Notes under the pieces: model-generated
Seen by the model: the letters and a program-made list of their open reading frames with translations, nothing else
Told to the model about the DNA's origin: nothing
Databases searched by the model: none
Shown here: positions 1 to 9,526 of the stretch, piece by piece
Position numbering within the stretch: position 1 is the stretch's first letter
Layout: the number at the start of each line of letters is the position of its first letter
Made by a program: the position numbers and the translations under genes
Source of the DNA: Thermosulfurimonas sp. F29
GTDB taxonomy: Bacteria; Desulfobacterota; Thermodesulfobacteria; Thermodesulfobacteriales; Thermodesulfobacteriaceae
Direction of reading: 5' to 3'
NCBI RefSeq assembly: GCF_019688735.1
Contig: NZ_JAIFYA010000002.1
Location: 1 to 64,000, forward strand
DNA: 64,000 nt

Positions 1-1487
1 TTCTTCCCGTCAACCGCAACCTCCACCGCCTTGAGCCTCTCAAGATCCCTCATCACCTCCCTGTAAGACCCCTTACATCCCGCCTCCTTAAGCCTCCTCA
101 TCATCACCACCTCCAGCACAAAGGCCAAAAAGCAAACCATTATGTGGCCCCGTATCCGCTTCTCTGTCCAGTGATAAATAGGCCTCAGCTCCAAACCACT
201 CTTGATCTCCCGAAAAGCCCTCTCCACCCTCCAAAGATCCCTATACGCCAGCGCCGCCTCCTCCACCCCAAGCTCCGTATTCGTCTCAAGCACATACTTC
301 CCATCATACCGCGCCTCCTCCTCCAATACCTCCCGATCTATCGTAACCTCCGCCCCCTTCACCTTCAAATATCGACGATAACCCCTATTCCCTATAAGCC
401 CCTTAAGACCACCCGCCTTAAGCTTCTCCTCAAGCTTCCTTACCACCTCCTCCCTCGCAGCCCTCTCCCTCTCCGCCTCCTCCGGATTAAAACAAACCAG
501 GTAACGCCTGCCTTCATGCCAGACCTCTTTTACCCTCAAATTCCCTTTCACCTTCCGGAAACGGCCCCCTCTACCCAAAACCTCCTTCATGGCCCTAAGC
601 TTCCGCATCCTCACCCCCACCAAATACTCAAGCCCCAAAGCCTCGATCTCCTCCAAAATCTTCCGGCTCACCATCCCACGGTCAGCCACCAAAATCACCC
701 GCCTCACCCGAAACCGACCCCGCAACTCCTTAAGCACCGCCCAAAATGTCTCTACATCCGCCGTAGCCCCGGGAAACACCTCGTGCCCTATCGGCATCCC
801 CTCCCGCGTCATAAGTAAACCCAATATCACCTGCACACGGTCCGGCCTCCGGTCCTTCGAATATCCATACTCGCAAAACCCCTCCGCCCCTCTCCCCTCA
901 AAATACGCGCTCGTCGTGTCCCAAAACACCAAATCAAGCTCCAGACTGAAAAGATCCTTTATCCTCTCGAAAAGCTCTACCTCAATCTCGTCCTTATGAT
1001 CGGCCAAAAAATCAAGAGCCCGGTAAAAATGATGAAGCTCAAGCCTCTCAAACTCCGGCCGATATACCGTCTCCTTCCATCGGCTAACCCCAAGCTTCGA
1101 GGCCGGGTCACAGAGCCTGTTCAAAACCATGGCAAAAACCGCTTCTTCCACATCTATGGAAATTTCCGTCCCAGAAAGAAGCTTCCTCAGAATCCTATCA
1201 AGCTTAAGATCTTCCCATAGCCTTCTAAAGATCAACGCCGGACCGAAATCCTTGGCCCATTTGGCCTCAAGGGATCGGGCACAAGCCTCTATCCATTGCC
1301 TCCGGGAAAACCTGGCCAGCCCTTCTATCAGCTTGTCCAGTTGACCCTCCTTAAGTTTTTCCAGCCGTCCCAGGTTGGCTACGATCCTCTGGCGTACTTT
1401 TCCGTTAACCCGCTTGCCCTCAACGATATAGAGGTAGGTCCTGGTGGAGCCGTCTTTGTTTTTGAAGGTTTTGGTGCGGATATACAT
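1..1487 (-). CDS. IS1634-like (IS4 superfamily) transposase, partial
   Basis: The frame runs open from an ATG at 1487 down to base 1 without a stop, so about 495 residues are visible and the C-terminus lies outside the window. The translation carries the DDE-type landmarks of IS4/IS1634 transposases: a first Asp in VFWDTTSAYF, a second in ILVADRGMVS, and a C-terminal YRDLWRVERAFREIKSGLEL block that matches the Y-(2)-R-(3)-E-(6)-K signature. A short N-terminal region (YIRTKTFKNKDGSTRTYLYI) is also typical of IS1634. The enzyme would cut and rejoin IS ends. The visible part has no lesion, so the copy may be active. The terminal inverted repeat cannot be defined because only one end is inside the window. 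Confidence 0.88.
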   Translation of the reverse strand, partial: MYIRTKTFKNKDGSTRTYLYIVEGKRVNGKVRQRIVANLGRLEKLKEGQLDKLIEGLARFSRRQWIEACARSLEAKWAKDFGPALIFRRLWEDLKLDRILRKLLSGTEISIDVEEAVFAMVLNRLCDPASKLGVSRWKETVYRPEFERLELHHFYRALDFLADHKDEIEVELFERIKDLFSLELDLVFWDTTSAYFEGRGAEGFCEYGYSKDRRPDRVQVILGLLMTREGMPIGHEVFPGATADVETFWAVLKELRGRFRVRRVILVADRGMVSRKILEEIEALGLEYLVGVRMRKLRAMKEVLGRGGRFRKVKGNLRVKEVWHEGRRYLVCFNPEEAERERAAREEVVRKLEEKLKAGGLKGLIGNRGYRRYLKVKGAEVTIDREVLEEEARYDGKYVLETNTELGVEEAALAYRDLWRVERAFREIKSGLELRPIYHWTEKRIRGHIMVCFLAFVLEVVMMRRLKEAGCKGSYREVMRDLERLKAVEVAVDGK

Positions 1488-1676
1488 AGCACTAAAATAG
1501 TAGCATGATTTTCTTGTTTGTCAAGATGTAATTTTGTAGGCATAGCACAACATTTGAAGGCTAAGAGGATGAGTCGTAGGTGGAAGGAGGGAATTAGAGG
1601 GGCATTTAGGGGTTATTTCGGGCCGAAAATGCTCACTTGAGATTCCCCAGCCCCTTCCGACTGTCAAACTTGGGTT

Positions 1677-3140
1677 TTAATTTTTATCACGGCATTGTAT
1701 TTGATAGCGTTTAATTAATTGATAGACAGTTGGTCTACTTATTCCTAGAGTTTTGGCGGTTTTAGAAATATTATAATTATTACTTTTTAAAGTATGTAAA
1801 AGTGAATTTTTATCAACTTTTTTTCTTTTGGAATAAACTTTATGATCTGCTTTAGAAAAAATGTCGTCTATGCCTAGATCCTTAGGGGTGATTTCTGTAT
1901 TTTGAGAGAGAACGATAGCTTTGCGTATTCTATTGATCAATTCTCTTATATTTCCCGGCCATGTGTAATGCATTATTGCCTTTTCAGCTTCTTTGGATAA
2001 TTTTTTGTAGTCAATAAAATATTCTTGAGAAAACTTTTTTAAAAAATAATTAGCTAATATCAATTTATCTATTCCTCGTTCTCGTAAAGGTGGTAGTTCT
2101 ATTGGAACAACATTTAAACGATAATAAAGATCGGCTCTAAAACGTCCTTCTTTTACTTCATTATCTAAATTTTTATTGGTAGCTGCTAGTATTCTTACAT
2201 CTACCTTCCTGGATATAGAAGATCCTAACGGTTCTATTTCTCCATTCTCTAAAAATCGTAAAAGTTTAGCCTGAAGAGAAAGAGGTAATTCACCAATTTC
2301 GTCTAGAAATAAAGTTCCTCCGTCTGCTAGTTCTAGCTTTCCCGGGCGAGATTGAACCGCTCCGGTGAAGGCTCCTCGTTCGTATCCAAATAATTCTGCC
2401 TCAAGCAGAGTTTCCGGAATAGCAGCACAGTTGATTACTATAAAAGGTTTGGAATATCTTAAACTTCTTTCATATATTGCTTTAGCTACCAGTTCTTTTC
2501 CTGTGCCAGATTCCCCTAAAATTAATACTGGAATATCTAATGGAGCCACTTTACGAATAATAGAAAATATTTCTAAAATTTTGGGACAACTTCCTACAAA
2601 TTCAATGTCATCATTGTAGTTTTTAAGCGACAATAATAGTCTATTTAAGTAGGAATAAATGAGAAATAAATCAATATCTTTCAGAGCTTCTAGAAGTATT
2701 TTTATTCTAAGAAAGAAAGTGTTTTTAAGGTGAGTTCTCAGATATTCTTCGGAAAATATCTTTAAGGATAACTGGCATGAGGGACAATTATCTAAATTTG
2801 TGGTTACTGTGTAATTACAATATGGACATCTGTTTTCTAAATTTTCAGATAATATGTTATTAACCACAACTTTCCATAGTTTGCCAAAAATTGCTCTGTC
2901 AGTAATTAAAAAACGTACAACAGAGCCTTTCGTATCGTCACGAATTTTTTCAGCAATAAGTTTAAATCTTTCATTCTCGTTAGATATAAAAAGCTCTATT
3001 ATCTCGCCCACTTGAAGAGGAGGTCCCCCCCTGAGGATCCCTCCACTCAAACTTATACCTTCCATCCATACGGCCTCTTCTCCCCTCGGACCTGTTGCGA
3101 AAGCTTGGACCGGGCGTTTGGCACGGATATCCAGTCTCAT
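1677..3140 (-). CDS. Sigma-54-dependent activator with PilZ-like N-terminus and zinc ribbon
   Basis: This 487-residue protein has an AAA+ sigma-54 interaction domain with Walker A GESGTGKE near residue 208, the sigma-54-contacting GAFTGA loop and a Fis-type helix-turn-helix at the C-terminus (ISKTAKTLGISRPTVYQLIK). There is no receiver domain. The first about 95 residues resemble a PilZ fold (RLDIR, then GISLSGG and a beta-rich stretch), although the Asp/Asn of the usual D/NxSxxG motif is missing. Residues about 104-121 form a zinc-ribbon-like CPYC...CPSC pair. It probably opens sigma-54 promoters in response to a ligand, perhaps c-di-GMP. The first about 140 bases are GC-rich and the rest is strongly AT-rich, so the gene looks chimeric. 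No target promoter was recognised in the window. An ATG at 3140 follows a good GAGGAGG site. Confidence 0.85.
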   Translation of the reverse strand: MRLDIRAKRPVQAFATGPRGEEAVWMEGISLSGGILRGGPPLQVGEIIELFISNENERFKLIAEKIRDDTKGSVVRFLITDRAIFGKLWKVVVNNILSENLENRCPYCNYTVTTNLDNCPSCQLSLKIFSEEYLRTHLKNTFFLRIKILLEALKDIDLFLIYSYLNRLLLSLKNYNDDIEFVGSCPKILEIFSIIRKVAPLDIPVLILGESGTGKELVAKAIYERSLRYSKPFIVINCAAIPETLLEAELFGYERGAFTGAVQSRPGKLELADGGTLFLDEIGELPLSLQAKLLRFLENGEIEPLGSSISRKVDVRILAATNKNLDNEVKEGRFRADLYYRLNVVPIELPPLRERGIDKLILANYFLKKFSQEYFIDYKKLSKEAEKAIMHYTWPGNIRELINRIRKAIVLSQNTEITPKDLGIDDIFSKADHKVYSKRKKVDKNSLLHTLKSNNYNISKTAKTLGISRPTVYQLIKRYQIQCRDKN

Positions 3141-3294
3141 CTGTTCCTCCTCTTAAAAAAGAATAATACTTGAGGAAAGTCCCCTACAATTGGCTTAAAA
3201 GACAGAAATTTGATCCTTAAGTACTATAGATGCAACTCAGGAAAATTACGCAAATTTTGTGTTTAATTCCAATTTTATATATTACTCAGACGAT

Positions 3295-5367
<2,073 letters not shown>

Positions 5368-5423
5368 TTAAAATATATTAGCATTAAAAGAAAAAAGCCA
5401 AAAAAGGTCTTCAGGAGTTTAAC

Positions 5424-5942
5424 ATGGGCTATGCCCTGAAGATTTACGAAGCTTTCCGGGAATACGGGGAGGAAAAGGCCCGGATTCTGGCCGAGGCCTT
5501 CGAGGAGCTGGAAAAGCGTTATCCACAGATCCTGGACATGGCCACCAGGTCGGACCTTTCCGAAACGGAGCTCAAGCTCACAAAGGAGATAGAGCAAGTG
5601 CGCAAGGAGATGAAGGAGGCGGAGCTCAAGCTCACGAAGGAGATAGAGCAGGTGCGCAAGGAGATGAAGGAGGCGGAGATCAAGCTCACAAAGGAGATAG
5701 AGCAAGTGCGCAAGGAGATGAAGGAGGTGGAGCTCAAGCTCACGAAGGAGATAGAGGGGGTGCGGAAAGAGATGAAGGAGGCGGAGCTCAAGCTCACGAG
5801 GGAGATAGAGGGGGTGCGTCTTGAGGTGGAGCAGGTGCGCAAGGAAATAAAGGCGGTGGAGTCGCGGCTGGTGAGGTGGATGTTTCTTTTCTGGACGGGG
5901 CAGGTAGTGGCCATGGTGGGTATATTGCGTTTCCTCTTCTGA
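5424..5942 (+). CDS. Coiled-coil repeat protein with C-terminal membrane anchor
   Basis: This 172-residue protein starts with a short helical domain (residues 1-45), then has five near-identical 18-residue units beginning ELKLTKEIEQVRKEMKEA (residues 49-138), and ends in a hydrophobic segment (WMFLFWTGQVVAMVGILRFLF). The repeats have strong coiled-coil character. The layout is like the DUF1640/CCDC90-type proteins that are common in thermophiles and whose role is not known. The protein is probably tethered in the inner membrane with the rod projecting into the cytoplasm. An AGGAG site lies about 7 bases before the ATG. It is followed closely by waaA on the same strand. Confidence 0.8.
   Translation: MGYALKIYEAFREYGEEKARILAEAFEELEKRYPQILDMATRSDLSETELKLTKEIEQVRKEMKEAELKLTKEIEQVRKEMKEAEIKLTKEIEQVRKEMKEVELKLTKEIEGVRKEMKEAELKLTREIEGVRLEVEQVRKEIKAVESRLVRWMFLFWTGQVVAMVGILRFLF
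5568..5837 (+). repeat. Five tandem 54-bp coding repeats
   Basis: Five in-frame units of 54 bp each encode the 18-residue coiled-coil repeat of the gene at 5424. Units 1 to 3 are nearly identical at the DNA level and units 4 and 5 are progressively diverged. Low divergence at synonymous sites points to recent expansion by slippage or unequal recombination. Confidence 0.95.
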
Positions 5943-5953
5943 GAAGGGCGTGA

Positions 5954-7180
5954 ATGTGGCTGGCTCGTCTCCTCTGTCCCTTTTATCTCCTGGCTCAGCT
6001 TAGGAAAAGACGGCGCTCTCTTTTTTTCAGGCGATGGTGCCCCCGTCCGGAGGATCTTCCTCCTGCCCCCCGCGTATGGGTGCATACCCTTTCCGTGGGT
6101 GAACTTCAGGCCGCAGCCACCCTGGTGGAGGGTTTGAGGCGGAGGTTTCCGCAGTGTCATCCGGTCCTCACCGTGGCCACGGTCTCCGGGTACGAGGCGG
6201 CTTCCCGGCGCTTCGGCGAGAGGTTCGCGGTTTATCCCGGGCCCATCCACTGTCCGGAGGCCCTCCGGCGCTATGTGTCCGTCATCGATCCCCGGCTATT
6301 CATTCTGGTGGAAAGCGATGTGTGGCCGGATCTGCTGGGATGGCTGCGCCGCAGGGGCGTGCCCCTCATTTTTTTAAACGCCGCCCTCTCCGAAGGATCC
6401 TTCCGGAGACTCAGGCGGTGGCCGGCTCTGGCCCGGTGTTTTTTCGGGGCCTTTGAGGTGATAGGCACGGCCAGCCCGGAGGACCGCCGCCGGTTTTCCG
6501 TTCTAAATCCCGGCCCCCGGATACTCTATCTGGGCAATCTGAAGTACGATTTTCCTCCCCCTTCCGAGGGAGAGGTGGAGGCCCTGCGCCGGGAACTGGG
6601 GGCCTATCTCTCCCCTCCGGTGATCGTTTGCGGATCCACTCATCCGGGCGAGGAGGAACTCCTTCTGGAGGCCCGCCGTCGTCTTTCCGCAGGCACGCTC
6701 GTTTTATGCCCTCGCCGGCCGGAAAGGGCCTTGCGGGTTAAGGCCCTTGCGGAAGCGCTCGGTTTCAGGGCCACTTTGCGTTCCCGTCCGGGCCCCTGCG
6801 AGGTGCTGGTGGTGGACACCCTGGGGGAACTCCGGGCCCTTTACGCCCTGGCCGAGGTGGCCTTCGTGGGCGGGACCCTGGTGCCGGTGGGGGGACACAA
6901 CCTGCTTGAACCCGCCAGCGTGGGGGTGCCGCCCGTGTTCGGGCCCTATGTGGAGAGTGTTTCCGGGGTAGCCGGGGAGCTCGAGAAGGCCGGGGGCGGC
7001 TTCAGGGTAAGGATTGATCCGGAGGACCTCGTCCGAACCTGGAGACGGGTTCTGAGGGAGAGGTCGAAGGCGGCCCGGGCGGCCCGGGAGGTGTGGTACC
7101 GACACAGAGGGGCCCTGGAAAGACACCTGGATCTCCTGGCTCCCTATCTTTCTGGCCTTTCCGTCCGCCAAAGCGTATAA
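5954..7180 (+). CDS. waaA: 3-deoxy-D-manno-octulosonic acid (Kdo) transferase
   Basis: The 408-residue product belongs to the GT30 family, which transfers Kdo from CMP-Kdo to lipid A precursors at the inner membrane. It has an N-terminal membrane-associated helix, the HTLSVGE substrate motif near residue 44, the ILVESDVWPDLL element and a C-terminal CMP-Kdo site (LVVDTLGELRALY...FVGGTLVPVGGHN). It shows that the organism makes a lipopolysaccharide-type outer membrane. The start at 5954 is 11 bases after the coiled-coil gene, which suggests one transcript. Confidence 0.95.
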   Translation: MWLARLLCPFYLLAQLRKRRRSLFFRRWCPRPEDLPPAPRVWVHTLSVGELQAAATLVEGLRRRFPQCHPVLTVATVSGYEAASRRFGERFAVYPGPIHCPEALRRYVSVIDPRLFILVESDVWPDLLGWLRRRGVPLIFLNAALSEGSFRRLRRWPALARCFFGAFEVIGTASPEDRRRFSVLNPGPRILYLGNLKYDFPPPSEGEVEALRRELGAYLSPPVIVCGSTHPGEEELLLEARRRLSAGTLVLCPRRPERALRVKALAEALGFRATLRSRPGPCEVLVVDTLGELRALYALAEVAFVGGTLVPVGGHNLLEPASVGVPPVFGPYVESVSGVAGELEKAGGGFRVRIDPEDLVRTWRRVLRERSKAARAAREVWYRHRGALERHLDLLAPYLSGLSVRQSV

Positions 7181-7226
7181 TGTTAGGCACCTTTTACCCC
7201 ACGGTGTTCGGGAAGGAGGAGACTCC

Positions 7227-7643
7227 ATGGAAAAGGCCGAGAAGATCGCCCGTTACATGAGGGAACACGACCGGGTGGCGGTCTGGCTGGGAGTGGAGGT
7301 GCTGGAGGTGCGTCCGGGATACGCCCGCATGGCCATGACTGTGCGGGAGGACATGTTGAACGCCGCCGGGGTCTGTCAGGGCGGGGTAACCTTTTCCCTG
7401 GCGGACTTTGCGTTTGCGGTGGCGGCCAACAGTCACGGTCGGCTGGCCCTGGCGGTCTCGGCGCAGATATACTATCCCGCCGCGGCCCGGCTGGGGGAAC
7501 GCCTGGTGGCCGAGGCCCGGGAGGTTCATCGCACGGAAAAGACCGGGCTTTACGAGGTATCCGTTTCCAAGGAGGATGGTACGCTGGTGGCCTTTTTCAC
7601 CGGACAGGTGGTGCGCCGACCCCAGGAGTTCAACCCCGGCTAG
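7227..7643 (+). CDS. PaaI-type hotdog thioesterase
   Basis: The 138-residue protein matches the PaaI/hotdog acyl-CoA thioesterase family, with LNAAGVCQGGVTFSLADFAFAVA containing the usual helix with its catalytic acidic residue (D). It probably hydrolyses an aromatic or short acyl-CoA; the substrate is not shown by the sequence. A strong AAGGAGG site precedes the ATG. Its 3' end overlaps by 14 bases the 3' end of the convergent radical SAM gene. Confidence 0.9.
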   Translation: MEKAEKIARYMREHDRVAVWLGVEVLEVRPGYARMAMTVREDMLNAAGVCQGGVTFSLADFAFAVAANSHGRLALAVSAQIYYPAAARLGERLVAEAREVHRTEKTGLYEVSVSKEDGTLVAFFTGQVVRRPQEFNPG

Positions 7644-9411
7644 CCCTTACGGCGAGAGCCAGGAAGCGTTCCCCTTCCCGAAACAGGAGACGCTTGCGTT
7701 CAAGGTCGTCGAGAAAGGCCCTGAGCTTTTCCGCCGAAATTTTCGGAAAGGTCTCCGCCACCTCCCGGAAGGATCGGGGTTCGGTGAGAAAGAGGTATAT
7801 CTCCCGGGAAAGCCCCCGGAGACGATGGTGCAGGATTCGCCCCTCCGGGGTTACCTGGCGAATGATGAGAAAATCCCCACCCTCCCGATAGGTCAGAAGG
7901 GGGCCATGCTCTCGATAGAGTTTGTTCCACAGCTTTTGCCAGGTCTTCACCTTTTTTATGACCGGTTGCCAGAGTCTTTGCTGATGTTTGCGATCCCCCT
8001 GATAGGCCCAGGCCAGAGGGGTCATTTTTCTGAGGACCTCCGGAGGGAAGATATACCGGTAGAAAGGGTGGGGGTAGATCCGACGCAGTCCGAACCTTTC
8101 CGGATTTTGAAAGACCGGACTTTCGTAGCCGAGCCAGAAGGAGACCGTCTGAAGGGGACGGAAGGGGAAGACATAATCCAGGGCGGTCAGGGTCTCCCGG
8201 ATTTCGTCTTCCGTGGTGCCCGGAAAGTGACAGATGAGGTTGGCCGAAAGTTCCAGTCCGGCCTCCTCGCAGTGGCGCATGGCCGCAACATTGGCCATGG
8301 CCGTGGTCCCCTTGCCCAGGCGCCGGAGGAGAGAGGTGGAAAGGGCCTCGATTCCGATCTGAACCCAGTAGAGACCCCCTCGTCGCAGGAGGCGAAATTC
8401 CTCTGCCGAGTAAATGGCCCGGAGCTCGGCGAAGAACCGGTAGTCCCTACCGTCCCGGGAAAGTTCCTCGAAGAGGGTCAGGGCTTCCTTACGATCCAGA
8501 CAGTTGTCCATGAAGGCAAAGTCGAGGAGTCCGGCCTGAGCGTGCAGACGGATGTCCCGCAGCACCGCCCTCAGGGGGCGGCGGCGATAGCCGCACCACT
8601 GAAGGTTCAGGTTGCAGAAGTGACACTTGCCCCACCAGCATCCCCGGGAGGCCTCAAGGGGTATCAGCGGGAAGAAGCGCTTTTCCGGGGGCAGGTGGTT
8701 GAGCTCCTGAAAGTAATCGTCGTAAACGGGCGAGGGGATTTCCTCCGGGGGAAGGGTTAACTCCCCGCCGCCGCGAACTCGCCCCTCTTTCCGGAAAAAG
8801 ATCCCCGGAAGATCCTCTTCGGGCCCTCCCCGGGAAAGGGCCCTGATGAGGACGGCGAGCGGTCTTTCTCCCTCCCGGTTGATGACGAAGTCGATGAAGG
8901 GAAAGGCCTCCAGGAGACTGCGTCCCAGCTCCCCGGCGCAGAGTGCTCCTCCGAAGACGATGACCAGGTGGGGATGCTCCCGCTTGAGGAGGTTCGCCGC
9001 CCACAGGGACAGAGTGAGCTGGTTGAGACACACCGAAAAGCCGGCCACCCGGAAGCGCGACCAGGGAACGGCTTTGAGGTAGGCCCGGAGGTGGCTTTCG
9101 AGGAGGGCGAGGACCTCCTCGTAGGGACGCCTGAGGCCCTCCCGTCGGCTCAGGCGTTCGTAAAGCCGGCGGGCTCTATCCCGCCTCTCCGGAAAGAGCA
9201 GTCCCGCTCCGAGGCTTTCCGCAAGCCAGGAGGAGTCGCAGATCTTGAGGTAGTCTTCGTAGCCCAGGGCCGCGGCGAAGGAGAGGTAGGGATGATAGGT
9301 GTGCACCTCCACCTCCGGGAGCACCCGGCGAAGATACCCCTTGAGTACCCCCAGCTGCACCGAGGGGCGATTAAAAAGAGGCCAGGGCAAGGCCAGCAAC
9401 GCCACCCGCAT
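7630..9411 (-). CDS. B12-binding radical SAM protein, RiPP-maturation type
   Basis: This 593-residue protein has an N-terminal cobalamin-binding Rossmann-like region (VAGFSVCLNQLTLSL...VIVFGGALCAGELG), then a radical SAM domain whose cluster motif is ASRGCWWGKCHFCNLNLQWC near residue 260. The CWWG and FCxLN features are those of the family called RiPP maturation radical SAM protein 1. The cysteine spacing here is CX4CX2C instead of the normal CX3CX2C or the longer CX7CX2C of that family. The last about 75 residues look like a small winged-helix domain. No precursor peptide gene was found next to it, so the substrate is unknown. The gene is monocistronic and convergent with the thioesterase. 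Confidence 0.82.
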   Translation of the reverse strand: MRVALLALPWPLFNRPSVQLGVLKGYLRRVLPEVEVHTYHPYLSFAAALGYEDYLKICDSSWLAESLGAGLLFPERRDRARRLYERLSRREGLRRPYEEVLALLESHLRAYLKAVPWSRFRVAGFSVCLNQLTLSLWAANLLKREHPHLVIVFGGALCAGELGRSLLEAFPFIDFVINREGERPLAVLIRALSRGGPEEDLPGIFFRKEGRVRGGGELTLPPEEIPSPVYDDYFQELNHLPPEKRFFPLIPLEASRGCWWGKCHFCNLNLQWCGYRRRPLRAVLRDIRLHAQAGLLDFAFMDNCLDRKEALTLFEELSRDGRDYRFFAELRAIYSAEEFRLLRRGGLYWVQIGIEALSTSLLRRLGKGTTAMANVAAMRHCEEAGLELSANLICHFPGTTEDEIRETLTALDYVFPFRPLQTVSFWLGYESPVFQNPERFGLRRIYPHPFYRYIFPPEVLRKMTPLAWAYQGDRKHQQRLWQPVIKKVKTWQKLWNKLYREHGPLLTYREGGDFLIIRQVTPEGRILHHRLRGLSREIYLFLTEPRSFREVAETFPKISAEKLRAFLDDLERKRLLFREGERFLALAVRASRG

Positions 9412-9460
9412 CCTTCCCAGAATAACACCTTCACCCTTTCCGAAAAATAGGATCGGATCC

Positions 9461-9479
9461 TGTTAAATTTTTGTTAACA
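9461..9479. promoter_or_regulatory. Inverted repeat upstream of the Lon-like gene, possible operator
   Basis: TGTTAA and TTAACA form a perfect 6-bp inverted repeat with a 7-base spacer. It ends 9 bases before the predicted -35 box of the Lon-like gene, which suggests a binding site for a dimeric regulator. No regulator can be named. Confidence 0.4.
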
Positions 9480-9488
9480 AAAAGGCGG

Positions 9489-9517
9489 TTGCAAAGGGGG
9501 ATAACTCTAAGTATAAA
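9489..9517 (+). promoter_or_regulatory. Sigma-70-type promoter of the Lon-like gene
   Basis: TTGCAA at 9489 and TATAAA at 9512 are separated by exactly 17 bases. Transcription would begin within a few bases of the ATG at 9527, so the mRNA would be leaderless or nearly so. Confidence 0.65.
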
Positions 9518-9526
9518 GAGGGCGCT

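Noticed and set aside
144-818. Plus-strand Pro/Leu-rich frame of 224 codons
   Set aside because: It is antisense to the transposase, whose catalytic motifs are plain on the minus strand.
5568-5837. CRISPR-like tandem repeats
   Set aside because: The units are contiguous, in frame and without spacers, and encode a coiled coil.
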